DNA of 29,674 nucleotides from a virus: IMG/VR virus record IMGVR_UViG_3300050025_000048, positions 1 through 29,674 of that record, one strand, 5' to 3'. The first letter of the stretch is position 1. Each line of letters starts with the position of its first letter. The notes under the pieces were generated by a model that saw nothing but the letters and a program-made list of their open reading frames with translations, was not told the DNA's origin and did no database searches. The position numbers and the translations under genes are program-made. This document shows, in pieces, positions 13,926 to 20,794 of this stretch.

Positions 13926-15022
13926 CAGGAGCAAAAGAGAAATTACAAAGCATTATCGATGCAGGAACATCAAACGTCGAAGATACCCTGATGGATATCG
14001 AGGCAGAATTTAACTCACGCAAAGACATCATGGTAAAGCCGGCAATGATAAACTACGATATTCTGCCGCGCTACAAGGAAGGAGAGAGACAAGAAATAAG
14101 CGGAGGAGATTTGCTTATCAAAGTGAAAGACATTGGCGATTTCGAGCTGACTGACCACTCTGAACAGCAAATGTACGACAGACTTGCAATCCCTCGAGCA
14201 TACGGAGACAAGCTGCTAAAACTTGGCGAATTTGCCTTGCTGGAAAACAACCTCGATACTATGACGCACAGAATGGCGGAAGATGGACTCCTTTTCAGAA
14301 CCGTCAATAAGAAACTTAAAGGCTGGCTTTCGCCGTCATTTAAACGCATGGACGCTTCGCCAATATTTGAAGAGTTTGTACATGGCGCCCTAAGAATGGG
14401 TTTTGTGCCTATGGTCGGTCATAACACCAGCTATCGGTATCAAATAACCATGTTAATGCCTGAACTCTTTGAATTGGTACACGATGAATACATTGTTTTT
14501 ACCCTGACAATCACTACGGGCGATTACGGCGGAGTTGCAAATTCCATGCACCTTGGAATACTGCGTGTTATCTGCACAAACCTGGCAACCGGAATTGAAA
14601 TGCTGCGAAAAGTACATCTTGGCAGACGCTTCGACATGGAAGATAAGGACAGCATGATTCTTTCTCAACAGACCCATGAACTCGATACGAAAACGGTAGC
14701 CAGCGCAATCAAAGACATGATAAACACCACACCAAATTACATTGACGCGGTAAAGAAACAACTTCCGGCACTTGCAGGCAAGCCGATCAGCGTCAAAGAA
14801 GCCCTCGCGACACTTAAACGGCGCGGAATAGGGAAAGACATAGCCGAACAGGTTGCAACGCTGTATCAGGTACAAACGGCAGGAGCGCAGATACTTCCAC
14901 AAGCCCCTGGACTTTGGCGATGGTCAAACGCAATCAGCGCCATTGCACAATCACATAAACCCGATATTCGTATTGACCTTGAACGCGAAGCCATGAACGT
15001 TCTTGGTATCTCACTTAACTAG
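13922..15022 (+). CDS. DUF932-like phage/plasmid protein
   Basis: The protein has 366 residues, starting MTGAKEKLQSIIDAG with AAAGGAG seven bases upstream. The segments LLFRTVNKKLKGWLSPSFKR, then GDYGGVANSMHLGILRVICT with NLATGIEM, match what I know of the DUF932 family (phage/plasmid-like, TIGR03299-like), found in many phages and plasmids near recombination genes. Its biochemical role is not established. The C-terminal part is helical and ends in LEREAMNVLGISLN. It is followed at once by a seven-codon leader frame and a conserved structured element. Confidence 0.75.
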   Translation: MTGAKEKLQSIIDAGTSNVEDTLMDIEAEFNSRKDIMVKPAMINYDILPRYKEGERQEISGGDLLIKVKDIGDFELTDHSEQQMYDRLAIPRAYGDKLLKLGEFALLENNLDTMTHRMAEDGLLFRTVNKKLKGWLSPSFKRMDASPIFEEFVHGALRMGFVPMVGHNTSYRYQITMLMPELFELVHDEYIVFTLTITTGDYGGVANSMHLGILRVICTNLATGIEMLRKVHLGRRFDMEDKDSMILSQQTHELDTKTVASAIKDMINTTPNYIDAVKKQLPALAGKPISVKEALATLKRRGIGKDIAEQVATLYQVQTAGAQILPQAPGLWRWSNAISAIAQSHKPDIRIDLEREAMNVLGISLN

Positions 15023-15030
15023 GAGGACAA

Positions 15031-15054
15031 ATGGACTATCATTCCAGCTGGTAA
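15031..15054 (+). CDS. Seven-residue leader-like frame (MDYHSSW)
   Basis: AGGAGG overlaps the stop codon of the DUF932 gene and lies four bases before this ATG. The frame is MDYHSSW followed by TAA. It ends 12 bases before the conserved element at 15066-15142. The strong binding site with a tiny frame ahead of a structured RNA is the layout of a translated leader peptide that controls downstream expression. It could also be a remnant of a deleted gene. Confidence 0.4.
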   Translation: MDYHSSW

Positions 15055-15065
15055 CACTAACCCGA

Positions 15066-15142
15066 CGGTGTGAGTATCGGTGAGGCAGTTCAGGAATCAG
15101 CCTGATAGAGAGCATGTGCGCCACTGAGTTCACCGAGCCGCC
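15066..15142 (+). ncRNA. Conserved structured element, copy 1
   Basis: This shares a 23-base 5' end (15066-15088) and a 3' end with CTGAG, three bases, ACCGAGCCGCC (15124-15142) with the element at 22919-23049; the interior differs. The ends pair: CGG with CCG, then CGGTGA (15078-15083) with TCACCG (15130-15135), leaving a conserved asymmetric loop TGTGAGTAT opposite AG. Inside, TCAGG and CCTGA form a small hairpin. The element has 77 bases and ends 20 bases before the start of the 15165 gene. Confidence 0.7.
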
Positions 15143-15164
15143 ACAATTCTTAAAGGAGAAAACT

Positions 15165-15380
15165 ATGATTATTTTGAAAGAATGGGGAGTAAAAATCATT
15201 GACGGCGAAAAGAAGATTAGCGGTACGTTTGCCGTAATGAACGGAACGAAGGAAATTGCCGAACAACTTTTCAACACTCAGTACGGTAACAAAAAGATAA
15301 ATTTTCCGGCAAAACTCATGGTCGAAATAGAAGCACTCGACAAGAAAATCCTGGACGAACTCGATAGGTATTTCAGCTAA
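15165..15380 (+). CDS. 71-residue early protein, unknown
   Basis: AAAGGAG lies seven bases before the ATG. The product starts MIILKEWGVKIIDGEKKISG and has a small alpha/beta look with a charged C-terminal helix (EIEALDKKILDELDRYF). There is no Cys or membrane segment. It lies between two structured elements (15066-15142 and 15389-15445), so its expression may be set by the upstream one. Confidence 0.5.
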   Translation: MIILKEWGVKIIDGEKKISGTFAVMNGTKEIAEQLFNTQYGNKKINFPAKLMVEIEALDKKILDELDRYFS

Positions 15381-15388
15381 AAACAATC

Positions 15389-15445
15389 GGGGACTGGAGA
15401 GGTACGATCTAACGGAAAGCTGTTTTGAAACCTGCCGTGGTCCCC
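15389..15445 (+). promoter_or_regulatory. Structured gap before the 15468 gene
   Basis: GGGGAC (15389-15394) pairs with GTCCCC (15440-15445). Within it AGGT (15400-15403) pairs with ACCT (15430-15433). The internal loop is tggag opposite gccgtg. The element follows the preceding stop by eight bases and ends eight bases before AAAGGAG of the next gene. It has the same plan as the shared element (two nested stems with an asymmetric loop) but not its sequence. Confidence 0.5.
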
Positions 15446-15467
15446 ACAACTTAAAGGAGAAAGATAA

Positions 15468-15896
15468 ATGAACATTCATCAAAAACGCTACATGCAGAAA
15501 AGAGTACAGCAAGTTGCAGACAAAACACGACACGACATAAACGAAAAATTCAATTATAATGACAAGTGTTACCAGCCAAGCTACAAAACAAAAATCGATG
15601 AGATTGACAATGGCCGAATGAAGGCTCTTATTATGAGCCTAACAAATTTCAAGATCATGGATTATAACAACTACAACGCAGTTTCAATATACCATCCAAA
15701 ACTTAAGGCTCTAAAAGCAAAGCTTGACAAAGAAGTTGATACAATGGACGCCAACAAAGAAAAAAAGCGCATGGCACTTATGGCCAAAGTTGATAAACTG
15801 CAAGCGTCAATCACCGACAGCGTTATGCTCGGCGGAGTAGGCGAAAAAGAGCTCGAGAAATTCCTCAAAAAATTAGAAGCACTATCGGAGGTCTAA
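15468..15896 (+). CDS. Helical early protein, 142 residues
   Basis: AAAGGAG and an eight-base spacer precede the ATG. The product is almost entirely helical and Lys-rich: RYMQKRVQQVADKTRHDINE at the start and a long coiled-coil-like part (PKLKALKAKLDKEVDTMDAN, EKKRMALMAKVDKLQASITD). No catalytic motif is seen. Together with the next gene it precedes the recombination genes, so an accessory role in recombination or nucleoid binding is possible but unproven. Confidence 0.55.
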   Translation: MNIHQKRYMQKRVQQVADKTRHDINEKFNYNDKCYQPSYKTKIDEIDNGRMKALIMSLTNFKIMDYNNYNAVSIYHPKLKALKAKLDKEVDTMDANKEKKRMALMAKVDKLQASITDSVMLGGVGEKELEKFLKKLEALSEV

Positions 15897-15897
15897 C

Positions 15898-16221
15898 ATG
15901 GGACTACAGGACGAGATCAAGAAAATAAACGATGTTTATACAGAAGGACTAAAACAAGGCAAAAAAATAGAAATAAATAAAGAAAAACCGATCAACATAT
16001 CAGAAACATTCTGGAGGATACAGATATTCATTCCCGACGGCAGAACAAAATCAGATATGCGGGAAGCTGTAATTGAATTTGTGCGTGCACTAGGACTTCA
16101 TGCCGGCGAGTTTATCATTGATTATGCCACACCAAAACATTCATGGGATAGAAATATCGACGGAGTTCATTACGGGGAAATACTCCCTGCCAGTGAACGC
16201 AAGAGAAAGGAACTATTCTAA
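15898..16221 (+). CDS. 107-residue early protein, unknown
   Basis: GGAGG lies six bases before the ATG, one base after the previous stop. The product starts MGLQDEIKKINDVYTEGLKQ. It has a strand-rich middle (FWRIQIFIPDGRTKSDMREA) and an aromatic/His part (YATPKHSWDRNIDGVHYGEI). There is no Cys. I do not recognise it. Its position just upstream of the ERF gene suggests membership of the same transcription unit. Confidence 0.5.
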   Translation: MGLQDEIKKINDVYTEGLKQGKKIEINKEKPINISETFWRIQIFIPDGRTKSDMREAVIEFVRALGLHAGEFIIDYATPKHSWDRNIDGVHYGEILPASERKRKELF

Positions 16222-16256
16222 GGATGCTGTATATCGACTGTTAAAGGAGAAAATAC

Positions 16257-17315
16257 ATGACGGAAAATACATTACAGAAACATACGAACAACTTGCCGGC
16301 ACAACTGCCAAAGAGTGATGTTGAAACATATATCATGTCAGCCATCGAAAAAGGTGCAAGCGTTGACGTGATAGAGCGCCTGCTTGCCATGCGCGAAACA
16401 CTGCGAAAAGAGGTTGCAAAGCAAGAATATGACAAAGCATTTTCTAAATTCCAAGCTGCGTGTCCAGTTATCAAAAAAGATACGCCGGTCCTCAACAAAG
16501 ACAAAGCAACTGTCAGATATTCTTACGCGCAGATGGATTCTATCATCAATCAAATCAAGGTTCCGCTTGCTGTCAACGGATTCTCTTACTCTCTTACTTC
16601 TAAACTTGATCTCAAAGGAGATAAGCATTGGCTCACAGCTACGGCGAAACTATCACACATTGGCGGACATTCGGAAATTTCTGAATTTGAAATCCCGATC
16701 GACAAAGACGCGTTCATGAACGAACAGCAAAAATTTGCCAGTGCAAGAACATTTGCAATGCGCTATGCGTTCCTTGGAGTAACGGGCATCATGACCGGCG
16801 ACCAGGACGACGACGGCAACCAAACACCTATTAAGGGAAAAGTGGCCGACGACTTACCGCCAGAACAAACGAGCAAGCCAGATGACAAACAAGAACCAAC
16901 TAAAGAAAAATCATCTGCAGAAAACAAAACAGTCCTGACCGGAGCCAACCTGACCAGAGCCGGCAAAGACGAGAACAACAGAGAACTCCAGAACTCACCC
17001 GGCTGTATTTCAGCACCAGGAATTGTTCACTGCGAAGTAAAAGACGTCAGAATTAAAACAGGAACATCAAGCAGGGGCCCATGGACAATGTACAGTATCG
17101 AAATAGATAACGTCAGATATGGGACATTCGATACCAAAGACGGGCAACGATTACTTGATGCTAAAGACAGAGTAGAACCGATAAAGTTTACCTACACAGA
17201 AACAAAACAAGGAATGAAGATCACACCCGGAAGTATTATCAGTTTGTTTGACGAAGAAGCTCATGCCTTGGAAGGAGTAGTAATGGAAGGAGAACCCGAT
17301 GCGGATTACAAATAA
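16257..17315 (+). CDS. erf: ERF-family single-strand annealing protein
   Basis: The protein has 352 residues. The N-terminal 200 match the ERF superfamily: AFSKFQAACPVIKKDTPVLN, then YSYAQMDSIINQIKVPLAVN, then KFASARTFAMRYAFLGVTG and GDQDDDG. ERF proteins coat single-stranded DNA and anneal complementary strands in phage recombination and circularisation. A charged, disordered linker (PEQTSKPDDKQEPTKEKSSA) leads to a C-terminal beta-rich domain (GIVHCEVKDVRIKTGTSSRG...TMYSIEIDN) that may be an OB-fold. It overlaps the nuclease gene by 17 bases, the classic annealase/exonuclease pair. Confidence 0.85.
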   Translation: MTENTLQKHTNNLPAQLPKSDVETYIMSAIEKGASVDVIERLLAMRETLRKEVAKQEYDKAFSKFQAACPVIKKDTPVLNKDKATVRYSYAQMDSIINQIKVPLAVNGFSYSLTSKLDLKGDKHWLTATAKLSHIGGHSEISEFEIPIDKDAFMNEQQKFASARTFAMRYAFLGVTGIMTGDQDDDGNQTPIKGKVADDLPPEQTSKPDDKQEPTKEKSSAENKTVLTGANLTRAGKDENNRELQNSPGCISAPGIVHCEVKDVRIKTGTSSRGPWTMYSIEIDNVRYGTFDTKDGQRLLDAKDRVEPIKFTYTETKQGMKITPGSIISLFDEEAHALEGVVMEGEPDADYK

Positions 17316-18153
17316 ATACGGGCTACCAGAAGCAATCGTAAACGCAGTCCAGCAGCGGAAAGCCAGTGATGGGCGTATATCTGTTACGTCCCTCATTGAC
17401 TCTCCACAAATACGACAGCTTGTACTAGATCATTGGGATGAACTAGAGGACGATGCAAGCGATCGACTTTGGGCATTGATGGGAAATCTCTTCCATGACT
17501 TTTTGAAAACAAATAGCAACAACTCTTTTGTAGAAGAAGAATTAATATCAAATGTTAATGGACAACTCATCTCCTGCAGAACAGACATCATGGAAGATGG
17601 CGGGATAATCTCCGACTGGAAAGTAGTATCCGTTTGGCATTTGAAATTTGGGCTAAAAGCAAACGTGGAAAAACAACTAAATTGCTATGCCTACATCTGG
17701 AGAAAATCATCGTTTGATGTTACAAAACTTCAAGCTCATTTACTTCTACGAGACTGGACGCTAAACGAGAAATTACGTTATAATGATTATCCTCCAATAC
17801 CTTTTCAAACAGTTGAAGTACCATTATGGACCAAAGAAGAACAGTATAACTACATCACCCGACGAATCGCATTTCACACATTACCGCCAGCAGATAAAAC
17901 ATGCACCGACGAAGAACGCTGGAGAAAACCAAACAAATTGGCCATTATGAAAGAAGGACGCAAAACCGCAGTGCGAGTGTTTGATAGTGTAAAAGAAGCA
18001 GAAAAACACATGGACGAAAACAAACTCGACAATAAGCATAGCATTGTGGTCCGTCCTGGCGGCTATACCAGATGCGAAAATTACTGTATTGTATCTAAAT
18101 TCTGTCCGCAGTGGGCAAAAGAAAAACCAAAAGAACCATTGACAGAAGAATAG
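17299..18153 (+). CDS. Cas4/RecB-like PD-(D/E)XK nuclease with Fe-S cysteines
   Basis: The protein has 284 residues. Catalytic signature: His66 (GNLFHDFL), Asp96 (RTDIMEDGG), SDWK with Asp106 and Lys108, then motif QLNCYAYIW (126-134). Four Cys (202, 259, 263, 269; TCTDEERW and RCENYCIVSKFC) fit the iron-sulfur cluster of Cas4/AddB-type nucleases. It probably resects DNA ends to feed the ERF protein encoded just upstream. AAGGAG lies seven bases before the ATG. No helicase domain is present, as expected for the short phage form. Confidence 0.82.
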   Translation: MRITNKYGLPEAIVNAVQQRKASDGRISVTSLIDSPQIRQLVLDHWDELEDDASDRLWALMGNLFHDFLKTNSNNSFVEEELISNVNGQLISCRTDIMEDGGIISDWKVVSVWHLKFGLKANVEKQLNCYAYIWRKSSFDVTKLQAHLLLRDWTLNEKLRYNDYPPIPFQTVEVPLWTKEEQYNYITRRIAFHTLPPADKTCTDEERWRKPNKLAIMKEGRKTAVRVFDSVKEAEKHMDENKLDNKHSIVVRPGGYTRCENYCIVSKFCPQWAKEKPKEPLTEE

Positions 18154-18157
18154 CTTT

Positions 18158-18255
18158 GTGGTACGGTATGATTGCTGGCTAACTCCGGGTTGATCGCCTG
18201 AGGACAAGCCGAGCTGACTCCTTGCAGGGAGGCCCGCCAGCAACTTTTCTACCAC
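18158..18255 (+). ncRNA. Structured element before the initiator gene
   Basis: GTGGTA (18158-18163) pairs with TACCAC (18250-18255), and inside it TTGCTGGC (18172-18179) pairs perfectly with GCCAGCAA (18236-18243), leaving an internal loop of eight over six bases. Within the enclosed 56 bases CTCCT pairs with AGGGAG (18218-18231). It starts four bases after the nuclease stop and ends three bases before the ribosome binding site of the initiator gene, which itself uses a TTG start. It is the strongest folded gap after 11391-11503. Confidence 0.6.
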
Positions 18256-18268
18256 GGAAGGAGACGTC

Positions 18269-19252
18269 TTGAAACTACCCTATTTCCCTTTCTACGTTAT
18301 GGACTGGTCAACATCAGGCAAGATAGCATTAATGACAGACGCACAAAAAGGTATTTATGTATCATTGCTTGTAAAACAATGGCTTGACCCTTCATGCAGC
18401 ATCACAACAAACAAAGAAATATTGCAGAAACTCCTTCCAGGCTCGCGATGGAAAAACATAGAGCACGTAATTAAAAACTGTTTTGACATCGATGAACACG
18501 ACCCTGCAAAAGCCCGTAATTCAAGACTATTTGTAGAACACTGCATAGCAATAAACAAAAGCCAGAAGGCAAAGAAATCTGTTATGTGCCGAGAAGTAAA
18601 GAGAAAAAAGCACGTCGACGAAGATACGACAAGGATTGAACAAGGATTTGACAAGGATTTGACAAGGATTGGCAACAAACTACGGAACAACCAAGAACCA
18701 AACCACTTGAATCCCATGAGTTTAGAATCATCGAACGATGAACGAACGATGAACGAACGATCATCTATTCAGATTCAGACTCATATACAGACAGAACCTA
18801 TTATTAAGAAAAAAAAGATTCGGCCTGCTTTTGTTAAACCGACAGTTGAAGAGATAGAAGCCTTCTGCCGGCAAAGAAACAAAGGAATTAAAGGCCAGGA
18901 GTTCTTTGATCACTATGAAACTAGAGGGTGGGTAGTAGGCAAGAACCAAACACCGATGAAGGACTGGCAGGCAGCGGTACGGACATGGGAGGGAAATAAA
19001 AATGGACTTCAAGCAAGCAGCAGCCAACGACCAGCAGGTAGAAACTTCACCAAGGAGCGAGAACAAGAACAACGAGATAAATATGAACGACTACGTTCTA
19101 GAAATAATATTCTGCCTGGAAACCTTCACAAGGACAAATCTAACGGAACCGGAAATAGCAGTATGGCAAAACAGATTGATTCAGTTCCCAAAGTGGAAGT
19201 TGGACAGCTTGGGGGAATATGCAGGACCGATGAAGCTGGAGAACATTTCTAA
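18269..19252 (+). CDS. DUF1376-like replication initiator (replisome organiser)
   Basis: The protein has 327 residues and starts with TTG, with AAGGAG six bases upstream. The N-terminal domain (PYFPFYVMDWSTSG, TDAQKGIYVSLLVKQWLD) matches the DUF1376/YdaU type found in phage replication initiators. A variable, hydrophilic middle (about 115-175) is encoded by two clusters of 11-base iterons, which likely form the origin. The second domain (KPTVEEIEAFCRQRNKGIKG...MKDWQAAVRTWE) resembles a DnaD-like or replisome-organiser C-terminal part. The last 83 residues are low in structure and overlap the next gene by 251 bases. Confidence 0.78.
   Translation: MKLPYFPFYVMDWSTSGKIALMTDAQKGIYVSLLVKQWLDPSCSITTNKEILQKLLPGSRWKNIEHVIKNCFDIDEHDPAKARNSRLFVEHCIAINKSQKAKKSVMCREVKRKKHVDEDTTRIEQGFDKDLTRIGNKLRNNQEPNHLNPMSLESSNDERTMNERSSIQIQTHIQTEPIIKKKKIRPAFVKPTVEEIEAFCRQRNKGIKGQEFFDHYETRGWVVGKNQTPMKDWQAAVRTWEGNKNGLQASSSQRPAGRNFTKEREQEQRDKYERLRSRNNILPGNLHKDKSNGTGNSSMAKQIDSVPKVEVGQLGGICRTDEAGEHF
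18629..18761 (+). other. Probable replication origin: two arrays of 11-base iterons
   Basis: Array 1: ACAAGGATT starts at 18629, 18640, 18651 and 18662, exactly 11 bases apart. Array 2: GAACGATGAAC at 18733 and 18744 with a partial third copy (GAACGAT) at 18755, again 11 bases apart. As 11 is not a multiple of three, the encoded protein is not repetitive, so the repeats are kept at the DNA level. Phage origins inside the initiator gene are well known (lambda O type). An A-rich stretch at 18800-18825 could be the melting region. Confidence 0.7.
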
Positions 19253-19469
19253 TTGGATGAACGCAGCACAAAGACCAACCGAGCCAGAACCCAAAAAACA
19301 ACTGATGGACAATTCAGCCAGGGCCTGCGGAACAGAGCTTTGGACAGGACTGAAAGAAATAATGCGGAGCGAAACCAACGACCCGCGCGGTGATATACTA
19401 AAGCTCCTTGAACGCCTTGCCATTAAATACCCTCAACACGCGAAATATCTCACCTATCGAAAGGAATAG
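19002..19469 (+). CDS. Replication-region protein, long overlap with initiator
   Basis: The protein has 155 residues. GGGAGGG lies about seven bases before the ATG at 19002, which is 251 bases inside the initiator gene and in another frame; a later ATG at 19083 has a weaker site. Residues 28-90 (YVLEIIFCLETFTRTNLTEP, IAVWQNRLIQFPKWKLDSLG) look like a folded domain, and the end is basic and helical. The position after an initiator suggests a helicase-loader-like partner, but no ATP-binding motif is present. Confidence 0.55.
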   Translation: MDFKQAAANDQQVETSPRSENKNNEINMNDYVLEIIFCLETFTRTNLTEPEIAVWQNRLIQFPKWKLDSLGEYAGPMKLENISNWMNAAQRPTEPEPKKQLMDNSARACGTELWTGLKEIMRSETNDPRGDILKLLERLAIKYPQHAKYLTYRKE

Positions 19470-19470
19470 C

Positions 19471-19989
19471 ATGAATGAAAAAGAATTGCTCGAGTGGAGA
19501 AGAAAAGACAATACCAGAATCAGACAAGTTATCCATGAATACCGTACAGAAAACGCCGATAAGGTACAAGAAGCAGACAAAGTTCGTCTCCAATCGTTAT
19601 CAGAAAGACTTGTTAAAATATCTGTTCAGCAACGACAGTACAAGAGAAGCGATGCAAACTACTGGTATCTTTCCAAAATACGCAATGCAGTACACGACGC
19701 AATCAGGAAAACGATTTATACTATGCAGCAAAAGAATACGAATGATGTCGCTGGACAAGTTACTTCAGCAATGATCGAACACGCGAAAAACTATCCCATG
19801 GAAAACATAATAGAGTTCGACAGGGGATGGGCATGTTGCTTATGGCATGACGACCACAAACCATCGGCGAAGCTCCTGCCGGACAACAAGATCAGGTGCT
19901 ATGTATGCAACGAAAACCACGATGCTATCGACGCTTATCAGAAAGTCCATGGAGTAGAATTTCTGGAAGCGGTAAGGAAGATGCAATGA
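19471..19989 (+). CDS. Protein with primase-type (CHC2) zinc finger
   Basis: The protein has 172 residues. Residues 115-170 match the DnaG N-terminal zinc-binding domain: CCLWHDDHKPSAKLL with Cys122/123 and His126, then CYVC (143-146), then DAIDAYQKVHG. It could recognise template sites for primer synthesis. No TOPRIM catalytic domain follows, so by itself it cannot be a full primase and may partner with a host or other phage enzyme. The N-terminal 110 residues are charged helices. AAAGGA lies six bases before the ATG. Confidence 0.7.
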   Translation: MNEKELLEWRRKDNTRIRQVIHEYRTENADKVQEADKVRLQSLSERLVKISVQQRQYKRSDANYWYLSKIRNAVHDAIRKTIYTMQQKNTNDVAGQVTSAMIEHAKNYPMENIIEFDRGWACCLWHDDHKPSAKLLPDNKIRCYVCNENHDAIDAYQKVHGVEFLEAVRKMQ

Positions 19990-20222
19990 CACACAGACAT
20001 AAAGAATGGATATTGAAAGTACCGGACTATATTCTAAATGCAGCGCAAGCACTTGCAAAATATGACCATGAAGGAAACGAACAAACCGATGTTATAGATT
20101 TGTTAGCAGACCTTATGCACCTATGCGTGAACGAAGGATGGGACTTTGATTCCTGCCTTGAAACTTCTCGTAATTACTTCAACGAAGAAGATGCAGAAAG
20201 GATAATAAATGAACTTGGATGA
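19986..20222 (+). CDS. 78-residue protein downstream of CHC2 gene
   Basis: AAGGA lies seven bases before the ATG, which overlaps the preceding stop (ATGA). The product is helical and acidic: YILNAAQALAKYDHEGNEQT, then DVIDLLADLMHLCVNEGWDF. It resembles small phage replication-region proteins in size and charge, but no family is recognised. It overlaps the next gene by 14 bases. Confidence 0.55.
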   Translation: MTHRHKEWILKVPDYILNAAQALAKYDHEGNEQTDVIDLLADLMHLCVNEGWDFDSCLETSRNYFNEEDAERIINELG

Positions 20223-20373
20223 TATTGTATCTGGAGTGTTTATCATGGACGAAAAAGGACTGACTCGAAAAGCAACCTACAGAGATTTACTCCCACTCAT
20301 GCAGAAATTTGTTCGTGATGGACTAATCGAATGCACTCACGAAATGGAAATGGGAGGAGGACAAGAGCATTGA
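20209..20373 (+). CDS. 54-residue protein, unknown
   Basis: The frame begins MNLDDIVSGVFIMDEKGLTR and ends MGGGQEH. AAAGGA lies six bases before the ATG. It overlaps the gene before by 14 bases, and its stop overlaps the TTG start of the next gene (TTGA). The tight overlaps on both sides are the best evidence that it is real. It may be a small helical or HTH-like accessory protein. Confidence 0.5.
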   Translation: MNLDDIVSGVFIMDEKGLTRKATYRDLLPLMQKFVRDGLIECTHEMEMGGGQEH

Positions 20374-20774
20374 GAACGGTAAAACTAATACTTCCATTCA
20401 AACTTCCTACATGGAATCAACTATTTAGAATGACATGGAGAGAGAGAAAGGCGATCAGAACATGGATACACGATGCAGTATTGCGGTGCACAATAAGCGA
20501 ACCCGTTTTGCAGACGCCGACGGCATCAGTGCTAAAGCTGTCATTGACGGACTTAGAATTGCAAAAATACTCCCTGATGATGGACCCAAGTTTGTCAAGG
20601 AAGTCACGTTTAGCCAGGAAAAAGTCGGAAGTAAGCTCTTCGAGCAAACAATCATCACAATTACCTTCCCGGATTGATGTCAAACAGTATAAGGAACTCA
20701 TAGGAAGCGGGCTAAAACCCCGCTTCTCCACGACAGGCTTGAACGCATTGAAGGCAAGTAAGGGCAGTAAATAA
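20370..20774 (+). CDS. Phage protein with LPF-LPTWN N-terminus
   Basis: The protein has 134 residues and starts with TTG overlapping the previous stop, with GGAGGA nine bases upstream. The N-terminus (RTVKLILPFKLPTWNQLFRM, RERKAIRTWIHDAV) resembles a small phage protein family often found near Holliday junction resolvases. From about residue 35 to 103 the sequence is Ser/Leu-rich and less typical, because a second gene (20462-20677) is encoded there in another frame. The end (KQYKELIGSGLKPRFSTTGL) again looks like a normal protein. Confidence 0.5.
   Translation: MRTVKLILPFKLPTWNQLFRMTWRERKAIRTWIHDAVLRCTISEPVLQTPTASVLKLSLTDLELQKYSLMMDPSLSRKSRLARKKSEVSSSSKQSSQLPSRIDVKQYKELIGSGLKPRFSTTGLNALKASKGSK
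20462..20677 (+). CDS. RusA-like protein nested in another gene
   Basis: The protein has 71 residues. RTRFADADGISAKAVIDGLR followed by LPDDGPKFVKEV matches the RusA/Holliday junction resolvase core, with the DxD and DD acidic residues that bind metal; DGL and DDGPKFVKEV are the best-conserved parts. RusA proteins have about 120 residues, so this is short, lacking the N-terminal strand. AAAGG lies 11 bases before the ATG; an ATG at 20435 is an alternative. It lies wholly inside the 20370-20774 gene in another frame. A frameshift in the assembly is a possible alternative. Confidence 0.6.
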   Translation: MDTRCSIAVHNKRTRFADADGISAKAVIDGLRIAKILPDDGPKFVKEVTFSQEKVGSKLFEQTIITITFPD

Positions 20775-20794
20775 ACAAAATAAGGAGGCAAATA

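Noticed and set aside
15066-15142. Hammerhead or other known self-cleaving ribozyme
   Set aside because: The hammerhead core (CTGATGA and GAAA in order) is absent here and in copy 2. Other named ribozyme cores could not be matched by eye.
18158-18255. tRNA-like element
   Set aside because: It has no acceptor stem with CCA, no anticodon arm and no GTTCRANNC T-loop. No tRNA was seen anywhere in the window.
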